Shown here: positions 23,112-32,000 of the stretch, piece by piece | Position numbering within the stretch: the first letter of the stretch is position 1 | Layout: every line of letters starts with the position of its first letter | Notes under the pieces: generated by a model | Seen by the model: the letters and a program-made list of their open reading frames with translations, nothing else | Told to the model about the DNA's origin: nothing | Database searches by the model: none | Position numbers and translations under genes: made by a program | Assembly: GCF_000342005.1 (NCBI RefSeq) | Contig: NZ_AOHO01000043.1 | Coordinates: forward strand, 157,925 to 221,924 | Source of the DNA: Amycolatopsis decaplanina DSM 44594 | Lineage (GTDB): Bacteria > Actinomycetota > Actinomycetes > Mycobacteriales > Pseudonocardiaceae | Direction: 5' to 3' | DNA: 64,000 bases

Positions 23112-24653
23112 TCAGGGCAGGGGGCTCGGGACGGGTTGAGGGGGCACATCGGTCTCGATCACCTTCGGGACGCCGCGCAGGCTCCGCAGCGCCACCAGCG
23201 CGAGGACGGTCATCACCGCCGCGCTGCCGAGCATGCTCGTGCGGATGCCGCCGACGAACGACTCCTCCGCCGCCGTGCGGACCGCCGTCGCCACCGGTTC
23301 GGGCAGGCCGGTCGCGACCGCCGCGGTGGCGCTGAACGACTCCCGCACCTGCGCGGCCAGATCGGGCGGCACGCCGGCGGGCAGGGTCAGTTCGGCGTGG
23401 TAGACGGCGGACAGCACGCTGCCGACCACCGCGATGCCGAGGGAGCCGCCGAGTTCGTAGGCGGTGGCGGAGATCGCCGACGCGGCGCCGGCCCGGTCAC
23501 GGGGAACAGTGCCGAGGATGGTGTCGCCGGTGACGGTCAGCGTCAGCCCCGCGCCCGCGCCGAAAGCGACCTGCGCGGCCAGCACCAGCGAGTACGGCGA
23601 GTCCGTGCTCACCGCGCCGAACAGTCCGAAGCCGATCGACGCCAGTGCCAGCCCGCCCGACACCGTCGGCGCCCGGCCGAACCGCCGCACCGCCTTGGCC
23701 GCCAGGACACCGCCCGCGACGAGCGCGGCGACCGCGCCCGGCACGAAGGCCAGCCCGGACCGCAGCGGGCTCCAGCCCAGCACGAGCTGGAAGTACTGAC
23801 TCGAGATCAGCGCGAACGCCGACATCGTGAACACCGACACCAGATTCGAGCCGACCGACGCCGAGAAACCGCGGCGCCGGAACAGGTCCAGGTCGATCAG
23901 CGGCTGCTCCAGGCGACGCTGGCGCCGGGCGAACCACAGCAGCGACGCGCCTCCGAGGGCGAACGCGCCGAGCACCTCCGGGTACCAAAGCCCGACGTAG
24001 AACGCGCCCTTCAGCGCGTACACCACGGCGACGAGCCCGACGATGGACAGCAGCACGCTGGGCAGGTCGAGCCGCAGCCGGCCGCTGGACCGGGATTCCG
24101 GCACGACGCGGGCGGCGCCGAGGATCAGCAGCGCCACCGGGATGTTGACCAGGAACACCGAACCCCACCAGAAGTGTTCCAGCAGGACACCGCCGACGAT
24201 CGGGCCGATCGCGAAGCCGGCGGCCGACACCCCGGCGGTGACGCCCACCGCCGCCGTCCGCGCGCGCTGGGTGGTGAAGACCGCGCGCAGCAACGAAGTC
24301 GTCGAGGGCAGCACGGCGGCACCCGCGACACCCAGCAGCGCGCGGGCCGCGATGAGCAGTTCGGCGCTCGGGGCGTAGGCGGCCACCAGCGAACCCAGCG
24401 CGAACGCGGCGACCCCGATCACGAGCACCCGGCGCCTGCCGAACCGGTCGCCGAGGTTGCCCATGGTCACCAGCAGGCCGCCCATGGCGAACCCGTAGAC
24501 GTCCGCGATCCACAGCAGTTCCTCGGCCGACGCGCCGAGCTGGGTGGTCAGCGCGGGCACCGCCAGATGCAGCACGGTCATGTCGATCGCGACCATCAGC
24601 TGCGCCAGGCAGGACACCATGATCGTCGCGATGTCGCGCGCCTTGGTGCTCAT
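23112..24653 (-). CDS. DHA2-family MFS drug exporter (EmrB/QacA type)
   Basis: 513 residues with about 14 hydrophobic segments. Motifs of the drug:H+ antiporter-2 family are visible: the first helix with AIDMTVLHLAVPAL, the loop motif GNLGDRFGRRRVL, and the helix 5 motif GPIVGGVLLEHFWWGSVFLV. It sits in the inner membrane and most likely pumps out the finished polyketide, giving self-resistance. The ATG at 24653 overlaps the stop of the upstream acyltransferase gene by four bases (ATGA), so it is translated together with the starter-unit enzymes. It is the last gene of that operon, followed by a hairpin. Confidence 0.92.
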   Translation of the reverse strand: MSTKARDIATIMVSCLAQLMVAIDMTVLHLAVPALTTQLGASAEELLWIADVYGFAMGGLLVTMGNLGDRFGRRRVLVIGVAAFALGSLVAAYAPSAELLIAARALLGVAGAAVLPSTTSLLRAVFTTQRARTAAVGVTAGVSAAGFAIGPIVGGVLLEHFWWGSVFLVNIPVALLILGAARVVPESRSSGRLRLDLPSVLLSIVGLVAVVYALKGAFYVGLWYPEVLGAFALGGASLLWFARRQRRLEQPLIDLDLFRRRGFSASVGSNLVSVFTMSAFALISSQYFQLVLGWSPLRSGLAFVPGAVAALVAGGVLAAKAVRRFGRAPTVSGGLALASIGFGLFGAVSTDSPYSLVLAAQVAFGAGAGLTLTVTGDTILGTVPRDRAGAASAISATAYELGGSLGIAVVGSVLSAVYHAELTLPAGVPPDLAAQVRESFSATAAVATGLPEPVATAVRTAAEESFVGGIRTSMLGSAAVMTVLALVALRSLRGVPKVIETDVPPQPVPSPLP

Positions 24654-25606
24654 GCGGCCACCGCCTCGGGCAGGCGGGGCCGGGGCCTCGGTTTCAGGGT
24701 GTCCCGGAGGTCGGCGCGCAGCAGGGTGAACGCCGACGTCAGCCCGGGCAGCCGGTGCAGCAGGTGGTCCGGACCGGCGAGGAGGACCCGGCCGACGCCG
24801 AGCCTGGCGAACCGGTGGACCAGCCCGGGCAGCCGTACCGCGTTGACCGTCGACTCCAGCAGGAGTGACGCCGCCTCGTCACCGGTCCGGACCGGCTCAC
24901 CGTCCTGATCGGACACGATCGGCAGATCCGGGTCGGAGAAGCCGAACCCGCCGAAGACCTCTTCCGCCAGCCGGTCGCGCAGTCCGCCGAGCATCCGCGC
25001 GTGCGCCGCGGGACGCATGGTGGTGAGCGCGTAGCCGCCCGCCGCCCGGACCCGCCGGACGAACTCGTCCAAATCGGACTCGCGCAGAGTCACCAGGTGG
25101 ACCTCGTCGTCGAACCGGCCGGAGAGTTCGTGGCCGATCCCGTCGAGGATCTCGCCGAGCGCCGTCTCCGGCGTGCGCACGATGAACTGGCTGACGAGAT
25201 CCCGGTGCGCCGTCTCGAAGTACTCCCGTTCCCGGCGTGCGACGGCGTCGACGAGCCGGACGAGATCCGCCACGGGAAGGGCGCCGGCGCGGACCACGGC
25301 GGCGCGTTCGCCGAAACTGGCGCCGCCGACCGCGACCGGTGCCAGCCCGTGGTCACGCTCGGCGCGTTCGGCCAGCGCCAGCGACGCGAGCACGAAGGCG
25401 ATCTGGGTGTGCTCGTTGTACTCCTCGCCCGCTCTGGCGAGCGGATCCAGCAGGGAGCGGCCGAGCGCCTGCTCCGCCACGCCGAGCAGGCGCCGGGCCA
25501 GGGGATCGATGACGAGGAACCGGCCCAGTTCGCGAGCACGGGCCGGGCCCATGCCGGGGAAGAGGACGGCAGCTGTGTTCTCGTCGGAACTTTCCACTGT
25601 GCACAC
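24650..25606 (-). CDS. Free-standing acyltransferase for the PKS starter unit
   Basis: 318 residues with the malonyl-CoA:ACP transacylase fold. The motif around the nucleophile is GGASFGERAAVV (Ser in GxSxG; the usual His of GHSxG is Ala), and the catalytic His is in RPAAHARML. The start FPGMGPARARE replaces the usual FPGQG. These changes fit the acyltransferases that load 4-guanidinobutyryl- or 4-aminobutyryl-CoA onto a stand-alone loading ACP in azalomycin-, desertomycin- and linearmycin-type systems. The acceptor here would be the N-terminal ACP of PKS1, which has no AT of its own. The GTG at 25606 or the in-frame GTG at 25597 is the start; neither has a strong ribosome binding site. It overlaps the exporter by four bases and lies 18 bases after the ligase. 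Confidence 0.82.
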   Translation of the reverse strand: MCTVESSDENTAAVLFPGMGPARARELGRFLVIDPLARRLLGVAEQALGRSLLDPLARAGEEYNEHTQIAFVLASLALAERAERDHGLAPVAVGGASFGERAAVVRAGALPVADLVRLVDAVARREREYFETAHRDLVSQFIVRTPETALGEILDGIGHELSGRFDDEVHLVTLRESDLDEFVRRVRAAGGYALTTMRPAAHARMLGGLRDRLAEEVFGGFGFSDPDLPIVSDQDGEPVRTGDEAASLLLESTVNAVRLPGLVHRFARLGVGRVLLAGPDHLLHRLPGLTSAFTLLRADLRDTLKPRPRPRLPEAVAA

Positions 25607-25624
25607 CCAGTTTCGTGGTGGGGA

Positions 25625-27037
25625 TCAGAGTTGTTCGGCGGCGGCGAACTGCTCGAGCCGCTTCCGGTCCGGTTTCCCGTTGCGGTTCAACGGGAACTGA
25701 TCGGTGACGAGGACGCGGTTCGGCTGCTCGGCCGGCGGCAGCACACCGCAGATCCGGTCGCGCCAGTAGCGCGAGTCCCGGCGCGCGTCGTCCTCGACGA
25801 CGAAGACCAGGCTCGACCCACGACGCTGGTCGGGCAGCGCCACGATCTTCGCGGAACATCCCTCCCCGGCCAGCCGGTGCTCGATCACCTCGGGATGCAG
25901 GGTGTGCCCGTTGCGGTGCACCGCCCGTTTGCGCCCGACCACGAACAGGTTGCCGTCCGCGTCGAGACGGCCGAGGTCGCCGGTGGCGTACCAGCCGCGG
26001 TCGACGGGGAGCACCTGCCCGGTGGCGTCGAGGTAGCCCTCCATGAGGTCCGGGTCGAGTACGAACAATTCGCCGATCTCGCCGTGGGGCAGCACGGTGC
26101 CGTCGTCGGCGCGGACCTCCAGGGCCAATCCTTCGACGATCTGCCCGCAGCCGCGCGGATTCCCGATGTTGGCGAAGGCGACGTTGCCCATTTCGGTGCT
26201 GCCGTAGCTGTCGAGCAGCGGCATGCCGAACAGCTCTTCGGACTGTTCCACGACGCCGGGTTCGAGCGGGGCGGCACCGCTGCACAGCATGCGCACCCGG
26301 GAGAATTCCTCTTTGAGCGCCGGGCGTTTGCCGATGATGTTGAACAGGCTGCGATAGGTGGACGGCGTCGCGTCGACGACCGTCGCCCCGGCGCGTCCGG
26401 CCAGGCGCAGCGCGCGGTCGGGGCGGCGGTAGGGCGCGATCACCAGCGAGCAGTCCCGCAGCCACGCGATCATCACCATGGACAGGCCATACTGGTGGTT
26501 GAATGGCAGCAGCGGCAGGAGGACGTCGTCGGCGACATGGCCGACCAGATCCGCGTTGCGTTCCAGGTTCTTCAGGAACCGCGCGCCGTTCTTCGCGACG
26601 CCCTTGGGGACGCCGGTGGAACCGGACGACCACATCACGAGACTGTCGGGCAGCTTTTCCCAGACGTCGAAGCGCAACCGGACGTCGGTCGGGGTGCGGT
26701 CGGCGGCGGCCACCATGATCTCGTAGGTGTAGGCCGACGGCGCGTCCGACGGCATCGGCGCGTCGTCGTCGATGACGGCCAGCACGACACCGGAGCCGGC
26801 GATCGTCTCGGCCGTGCGGTCGGCGTGCTCCATGTGGTCGACGAGCACCACGGACGCGCCGACATGCATCAGCGCGATGAGGATCGTCAGGTAGGCCAAC
26901 GTGTTGTCGGCCTTGAGCAGGACACGGTCACCGGAGCCGACGCCGCGGTCCCGCAGCACCTCGGCGACCCGGAGCGCTTGCTGCTCGAAGGCGGCGCCGC
27001 CGGTGACCGCGTCGGGGGAATAGATCTTCGCGAACAT
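25625..27037 (-). CDS. Acyl-CoA ligase (ANL superfamily) for an amino/guanidino acid starter
   Basis: 470 residues with adenylation motifs in order: SSGSTGVPKG (about 165), DSYGSTEMGN (about 270), GWYATGDLGRLD (about 345) and the Lys-containing NRNGKPDRK near the C-terminus. The enzyme adenylates a carboxylic acid with ATP and passes it to CoA. In this setting (oxidase upstream, acyltransferase downstream) the expected substrate is 4-guanidinobutyrate or 4-aminobutyrate. The start ATG at 27037 has AAGGA nine bases upstream, and the gene lies 19 bases after the oxidase stop. It is slightly shorter than typical ligases (500-550), mainly before the first core motif. Confidence 0.85.
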   Translation of the reverse strand: MFAKIYSPDAVTGGAAFEQQALRVAEVLRDRGVGSGDRVLLKADNTLAYLTILIALMHVGASVVLVDHMEHADRTAETIAGSGVVLAVIDDDAPMPSDAPSAYTYEIMVAAADRTPTDVRLRFDVWEKLPDSLVMWSSGSTGVPKGVAKNGARFLKNLERNADLVGHVADDVLLPLLPFNHQYGLSMVMIAWLRDCSLVIAPYRRPDRALRLAGRAGATVVDATPSTYRSLFNIIGKRPALKEEFSRVRMLCSGAAPLEPGVVEQSEELFGMPLLDSYGSTEMGNVAFANIGNPRGCGQIVEGLALEVRADDGTVLPHGEIGELFVLDPDLMEGYLDATGQVLPVDRGWYATGDLGRLDADGNLFVVGRKRAVHRNGHTLHPEVIEHRLAGEGCSAKIVALPDQRRGSSLVFVVEDDARRDSRYWRDRICGVLPPAEQPNRVLVTDQFPLNRNGKPDRKRLEQFAAAEQL

Positions 27038-27056
27038 TGAGAAGTCCTTTCCGCTG

Positions 27057-28748
27057 TCAATCCAGGCTCACCGGGGCGATCTCGTCGAACACGTCGCCGG
27101 GACCGGGGTTGTCCGGATGGGTGCCGCCGCCCAGGTGCTCGACGACGCCCCATACGGCGTTCAGCGCGGTGGTGACCGCGCTCTCGGAGAAACCGGCGAT
27201 CCACGCGACGTCGTCGCCGGCGAGGAAGAAGCCGCGGTGGTGGTCGGCGGCGTCGCGCTGCATGAACTGGGTGAACAGCCGCCGCTGATAGCGGTAGCTG
27301 CCGGGAAGGCAGGATTTGAAGGCGCCCTTGAAATGCGGCTGGGTCTCCCAGGTGATCGCGATCGGCGGGCCGATCATGTGCGAGCGGATGTCGACGCCCG
27401 GATAGATCTTGGCCAGCGCGGAGAGCATCACGTCGAGCCGCTCGTCCGGGCTCAGCGACGCGACCTTCAGCGAGTCGTCGTTCCAGGTGTAGGAGAGCAG
27501 CATCGTGCCGGGCTCGTCGGGGCCGTTGTCGATCAGGTAGACCCCGCGCGGGATGCGGTCGGTGAGCGTCGTGCTCATCACGTCGCGGCCGGTCGCCGGA
27601 TCCTGGTCGAGCCAGAACGGCCGGTCGGTGATGACGAACAGCTTGGACGCGCCCATGTAGTGGGTGCGTTCCAGCGCGGTCCAGACCGGCTGCGGCAGCA
27701 GGGCGTCGTCGCTCTTCATGCCGGAAAGCAGGTTCCAGTTCTGCGCGGCGAAGATCGCCGCCGGGTAGGTGCGCACGTCGCGGTCGGCGTCCTCGATGGT
27801 GAACCCGCGGCCGGTCCGGTCGATCCGCACCACCGCCGGGCGCGGCTCGCCACCGTGCAGGCTCTTCAGCGACGTGCCGGCAGGCCAGTATTCGAGACCG
27901 TCGGGCTCGTCCGCCCACAGCCCGAGCGGCAACTGCTGGCAGCCGCCGATGATCCGGTGGTGCTCGTCGCTGGTGTCGGTGCAGATCACCCGCAGGATCT
28001 CGAGCGCGGAGTTGGGGAAGTCGGTGTCCCAGCCGCCGCAGCCGAAGCCGACCTGGCCGAAGATCTCGCGGTGCTCGAAGGAGGAGAACAGCGGCGAGGA
28101 GGTCAGGAATCCGTAGAACGACACGTTGTCGAACTTGGTGACCAGGTGGTTCCACAGCGCCTTGATGGTCGTGATGTCGCGGCGCCGGATGGCGTCCTCC
28201 ATCAGCGACATGTCGGCCTGTTCCTGCAGCGTCTTCGTCCAGGCGTCGTTGACCTCGCGGTACACCGGCGGCAGGTCGGCGGACGTGCGCGCCCAGTGGT
28301 TCTCGCCGTGCAGGTTGATCACCGTGCTCGGCGACGCGGGGGAGAGCGGGTTGGGGAACGGCGTCGTTTCGAGCCCGACCTTGTCGATGTAGTGGAAGAG
28401 CGCCCCGGCGGACGGCGGAAACCGCATCGCGCCGAGTTCGGCGACGGCGTCGGGGTAGCCGGGCAGGCTCACCGAGCGCATCCGGCCGCCCAGCTGTTCG
28501 GCCTCGTAGATCACCGGTTTGAGGCCGAGCTTCATCAGCTCGTAGGCGGCCACCATCCCGGACAGGCCGCCGCCGATCACCGCGACCTCGGTGCCGTGCG
28601 CCTGGCGCGGCACCCGGCCGAGACCGGCGGGGTGGCGGATCCAGTCGTCGTAGGCGAACGGGAAATCGGGGCACAGCATGCTCGTCGGCGGCGCCGCCTC
28701 GGCCCTGGGGCCGGGCAGGATGCGTTCTTCGACGGGAGACATGGTCAT
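27057..28748 (-). CDS. Flavin amine oxidase/monooxygenase (arginine or lysine 2-monooxygenase-like)
   Basis: 563 residues. The FAD-binding motif [20 protein letters not shown] lies near residue 50 with the following GGRMRS, and the C-terminal FAD site reads [20 protein letters not shown], as in tryptophan/lysine 2-monooxygenases and L-amino-acid oxidases. In PKS clusters with guanidino starters this enzyme decarboxylates arginine oxidatively to 4-guanidinobutanamide; with lysine the product would be 5-aminovaleramide. Substrate choice cannot be read with certainty. The ATG at 28748 follows GGAGGT by seven bases; an upstream GTG at 28766 is less likely. It is the first gene of the four-gene operon on -, divergent from the PKS genes. 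Confidence 0.85.
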   Translation of the reverse strand: MTMSPVEERILPGPRAEAAPPTSMLCPDFPFAYDDWIRHPAGLGRVPRQAHGTEVAVIGGGLSGMVAAYELMKLGLKPVIYEAEQLGGRMRSVSLPGYPDAVAELGAMRFPPSAGALFHYIDKVGLETTPFPNPLSPASPSTVINLHGENHWARTSADLPPVYREVNDAWTKTLQEQADMSLMEDAIRRRDITTIKALWNHLVTKFDNVSFYGFLTSSPLFSSFEHREIFGQVGFGCGGWDTDFPNSALEILRVICTDTSDEHHRIIGGCQQLPLGLWADEPDGLEYWPAGTSLKSLHGGEPRPAVVRIDRTGRGFTIEDADRDVRTYPAAIFAAQNWNLLSGMKSDDALLPQPVWTALERTHYMGASKLFVITDRPFWLDQDPATGRDVMSTTLTDRIPRGVYLIDNGPDEPGTMLLSYTWNDDSLKVASLSPDERLDVMLSALAKIYPGVDIRSHMIGPPIAITWETQPHFKGAFKSCLPGSYRYQRRLFTQFMQRDAADHHRGFFLAGDDVAWIAGFSESAVTTALNAVWGVVEHLGGGTHPDNPGPGDVFDEIAPVSLD

Positions 28749-29052
28749 CGGCGTTACCTCCGGCACTAGTTCTGGCGTCGCGCTGACGACCGCGGGCCGG
28801 CACGGCGGACGCCGGCGTTCTCGTGCGGCTACGGGTCTCGGCGCTGAAATCCGGTTCGCCGAAAGCCACGTTAACGATTCCGATCAGGCGCGCTGGATAC
28901 CTTTTCCACCGCTTGCCCACGGCACGGAAACCGGGCAGGGGAGCGGCCGGTTACCCGGCGGTGGAACAGTTCCGCCCCGTCCGCGACGGCCGCTGTGGCT
29001 AGCTGGACCGCGACTTCCCTGTGCCGGGCGACCCGAGGTGGCGAGTGCGCGC
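28749..29052. promoter_or_regulatory. Divergent promoter region between starter operon and PKS operon
   Basis: About 300 bases with no gene. An AT-richer patch near 28865-28910 (around GTTAACGATTCC and GGATACC) is the most promoter-like part. A small near-palindrome, GGAACAGTTCC, lies at about 28963-28973. No exact PimM-type box is seen. The two operons starting here are the natural joint target of the five LuxR-type regulators. Confidence 0.5.
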
Positions 29053-32000
29053 ATGACCGAGCTGGATTCCCTGCGAAGGCTGGAAAGCAGGCCGCGCGCC
29101 GAGCGGCGCCGCATACTGCTGGGCCTGGTGCGCCGGGCGACGTCGGCGGTGCTGGACGGGCCGCTCCCGGCCGGCCGCACCTTCGCCGACCTCGGGTTCG
29201 ACTCGCTGCTGGCGGTGAAGCTGCACGCGTGGCTGACCACCGAGACCGGGCTCGAACTGCCGGTGACCCTGGCCTACGACCACCCGGGGCCCGAGGCACT
29301 GGCGGATTTCCTCGACGAGTGCCTGTTCGGAGCCGAGGCAACGGACGACGCGGGAAGCGATACGGCCACCGGTGAACCGATCGTGATCGTGGGCATCGGC
29401 TGCCGCTTCCCCGGCGGCGCGGACTCGCCCGACGCTCTGTGGTCCCTTGTGGACGAAGGCGAGGACGTGGTCACGGAGTTCCCCCGGGACCGCGGCTGGG
29501 ACGTCGACGGCCTGTACGACCCCCGGCCGGGCATCCCGGGCCGGACCTATGTGCGCCACGGCGGATTCCTGCCCGGCGCGGCCGAATTCGACGCCGGGTT
29601 CTTCGGCATCTCGCCGCGCGAGGCGCTGGCGATGGACCCGCAACAACGGCTGGTGCTGGAGACGGCCTGGGAGGCGCTGGAACGCGCCGGGATCGACGCC
29701 GGGACCCTGACGGGCAGCCGGACGGGGGTGTTCGTCGGCGCCGAGCCGCAGGAATACGGCACCCGCCTGGCCGACGCGCCCGAAGGTCTCGACGGGCTCC
29801 TGCTCACCGGCAGCGCGCCGAGCGTCGTCTCCGGCCGGATCGCGTACACCCTCGGTCTGCAAGGACCCGCGCTGACTGTCGACACCGCCTGTTCCGGGTC
29901 GCTGGTCGCGCTCCATCTCGCGGTCTGCGCGCTGCGGAACGGCGAATGCGGCCTCGCCCTCGCCGGCGGGGTTGCCGTGCTCGGCACACCCGGCCCGTTC
30001 GTGGCCTTCTCGAACCAGCGCGGCCTGGCGCCGGACGGGCGCTGCAAGCCGTTCTCGGCCGCCGCGGACGGCACGGCGTGGGCCGAAGGCGCCGGGATGT
30101 TCGTCCTGGAAAGGCTTTCGGACGCCGAGCGCAACGGGCATCCCGTTCTCGCGGTGATCCGCGGCAGCGCGGTCAACTCCGACGGCGCGTCGAACGGGCT
30201 CACCGCGCCGAACGGTCCGTCGCAACAGCGGGTGATCCGCGCGGCGCTGGCCGACGCCGGGATCGGGGCGTCCACTGTGGACGTCGTCGAGGCGCACGGT
30301 ACGGGAACCACGCTCGGCGACCCGATCGAGGCGCAGGCACTGCTCGCGACCTACGGCCGGGACCGGGAAACGCCACTGTGGCTGGGTTCGGTGAAGGCCA
30401 ACATCGGGCACGCGCAGGCCGCCGCGGGCGCGGCCGGGGTGATCAAGATGATCATGGCGCTGCGCCACGGCCGGTTGCCGCGCACCTTGCACGGCACCGA
30501 TCCGACCCCGGCGGTCGACTGGTCCTCCGGCGCGGTCTCGCTGCTGGCCGAGCCGGTGGAGTGGCCCCGCGGCGAGGAACCGCGCCGCGCGGCCGTCTCG
30601 TCCTTCGGCATCTCCGGCACCAACGCCCACCTGATCCTCGAAGAGCCGGCGCTCGCCGCGTCCGAAGAACCCGCGCCCGAGGTGTCTTCGCCGATCGCGG
30701 TCGCGTTCTCGGCCGCCGATCCGGACGCGCTGCGGGTTCACGCGGCCCAGCTCGCCGCCGTCGAAGCGAACCCGGCGGACCTGGCCTTCTCGCTCGCCGA
30801 GACCAGGGCGACGCTGGCCGAACGCGCCTTCGTCCTGGCGCCGGACGCCGCGAGCCTGGCGGACGCTCTGACCACCTTCGATGACCGGGTGTTACGCGGC
30901 GGCCCGCTCCAGGAGCCCGCCGAACTCGCGTACCTGTTCACCGGGCAGGGCGCTCAGCGGATCGCGATGGGCCGCGAGCTTTACGACGCCTACGACGTCT
31001 ATGCCGCGGCTTTCGACGAGGTCTGTTCGCACGTGGACCTGCAGCTCCAGCCGCCGTTGCGGGACGTGGTGTTCGGCCAGGCGGTGCCTGCCCTGCTGGA
31101 TCGCACCGACTACGCGCAGCCCGCGTTGTTCGCCGTCGAGGTCGCCCTGTTCCGGTTGCTGGAGTCCTGGGGTGTCGTTCCGGCTTACCTGTGCGGGCAT
31201 TCGGTCGGCGAGTTCGCGGCCGCGCACGTCGCGGGTGTGCTGTCGCTGTCCGACGCGGCGATGCTGGTGACCGCACGTGGCAGGCTCATGCGTGAGCTGC
31301 CCGAAGGCGGCGCGATGGTGTCCCTGCGCGCCTCAGAGGAAACGGCCCGCGCGCTGCTGACCGGGCACGAGCGGCACGCCGGGATCGCGGCGGTCAACGG
31401 TGAGGACGCGGTCGTGTTGTCCGGCGCCCGGGACACTCTCGAGACGGCGATCAGCGGGTTCGGCGGCAAGGTCAAATGGCTCAACGTCAGCCACGCCTTC
31501 CACTCTCCCTTGATGCGGGACATGCTCGACGACTTCGCCCGGATCGCGCGGCTCGCCGACTACCACCCCGCGAACCTGCCGATCGTCTCGACGGTCACCG
31601 GCGAGATCGGCGGGCACGACTCGGCCGAGTACTGGATCCGGCACGTCGAGGCGACCGTCCGTTTCGCCGAGGCGCTGCGCGTCCTGCGTGACGCCGGCTG
31701 TGGCACCTACCTCGAACTGGGCCCGGACGGCGTCCTCTCGGCACTGGTCGGCGACGGTGTCGCGCGCCCGCTGCTCCGCCGTGGCCGGCCCGAGGTTCCC
31801 GAACTGCTGACCGGGCTGGGCACCGCGTATGTACGTGGAGCGGACGTCGACTTCGAGGCGCTCGCCCCGGGCGGACGCCGGATCGACCTGCCGACCTACC
31901 CGTTCCAGCGGTCGCGGTACTGGCTCACGCCCGGTCCGGGCGGGGACGCACGTGGACTGGGCCTTCGCCGCGCCGAACATCCGCTTCTCGGTGCGGTGGT

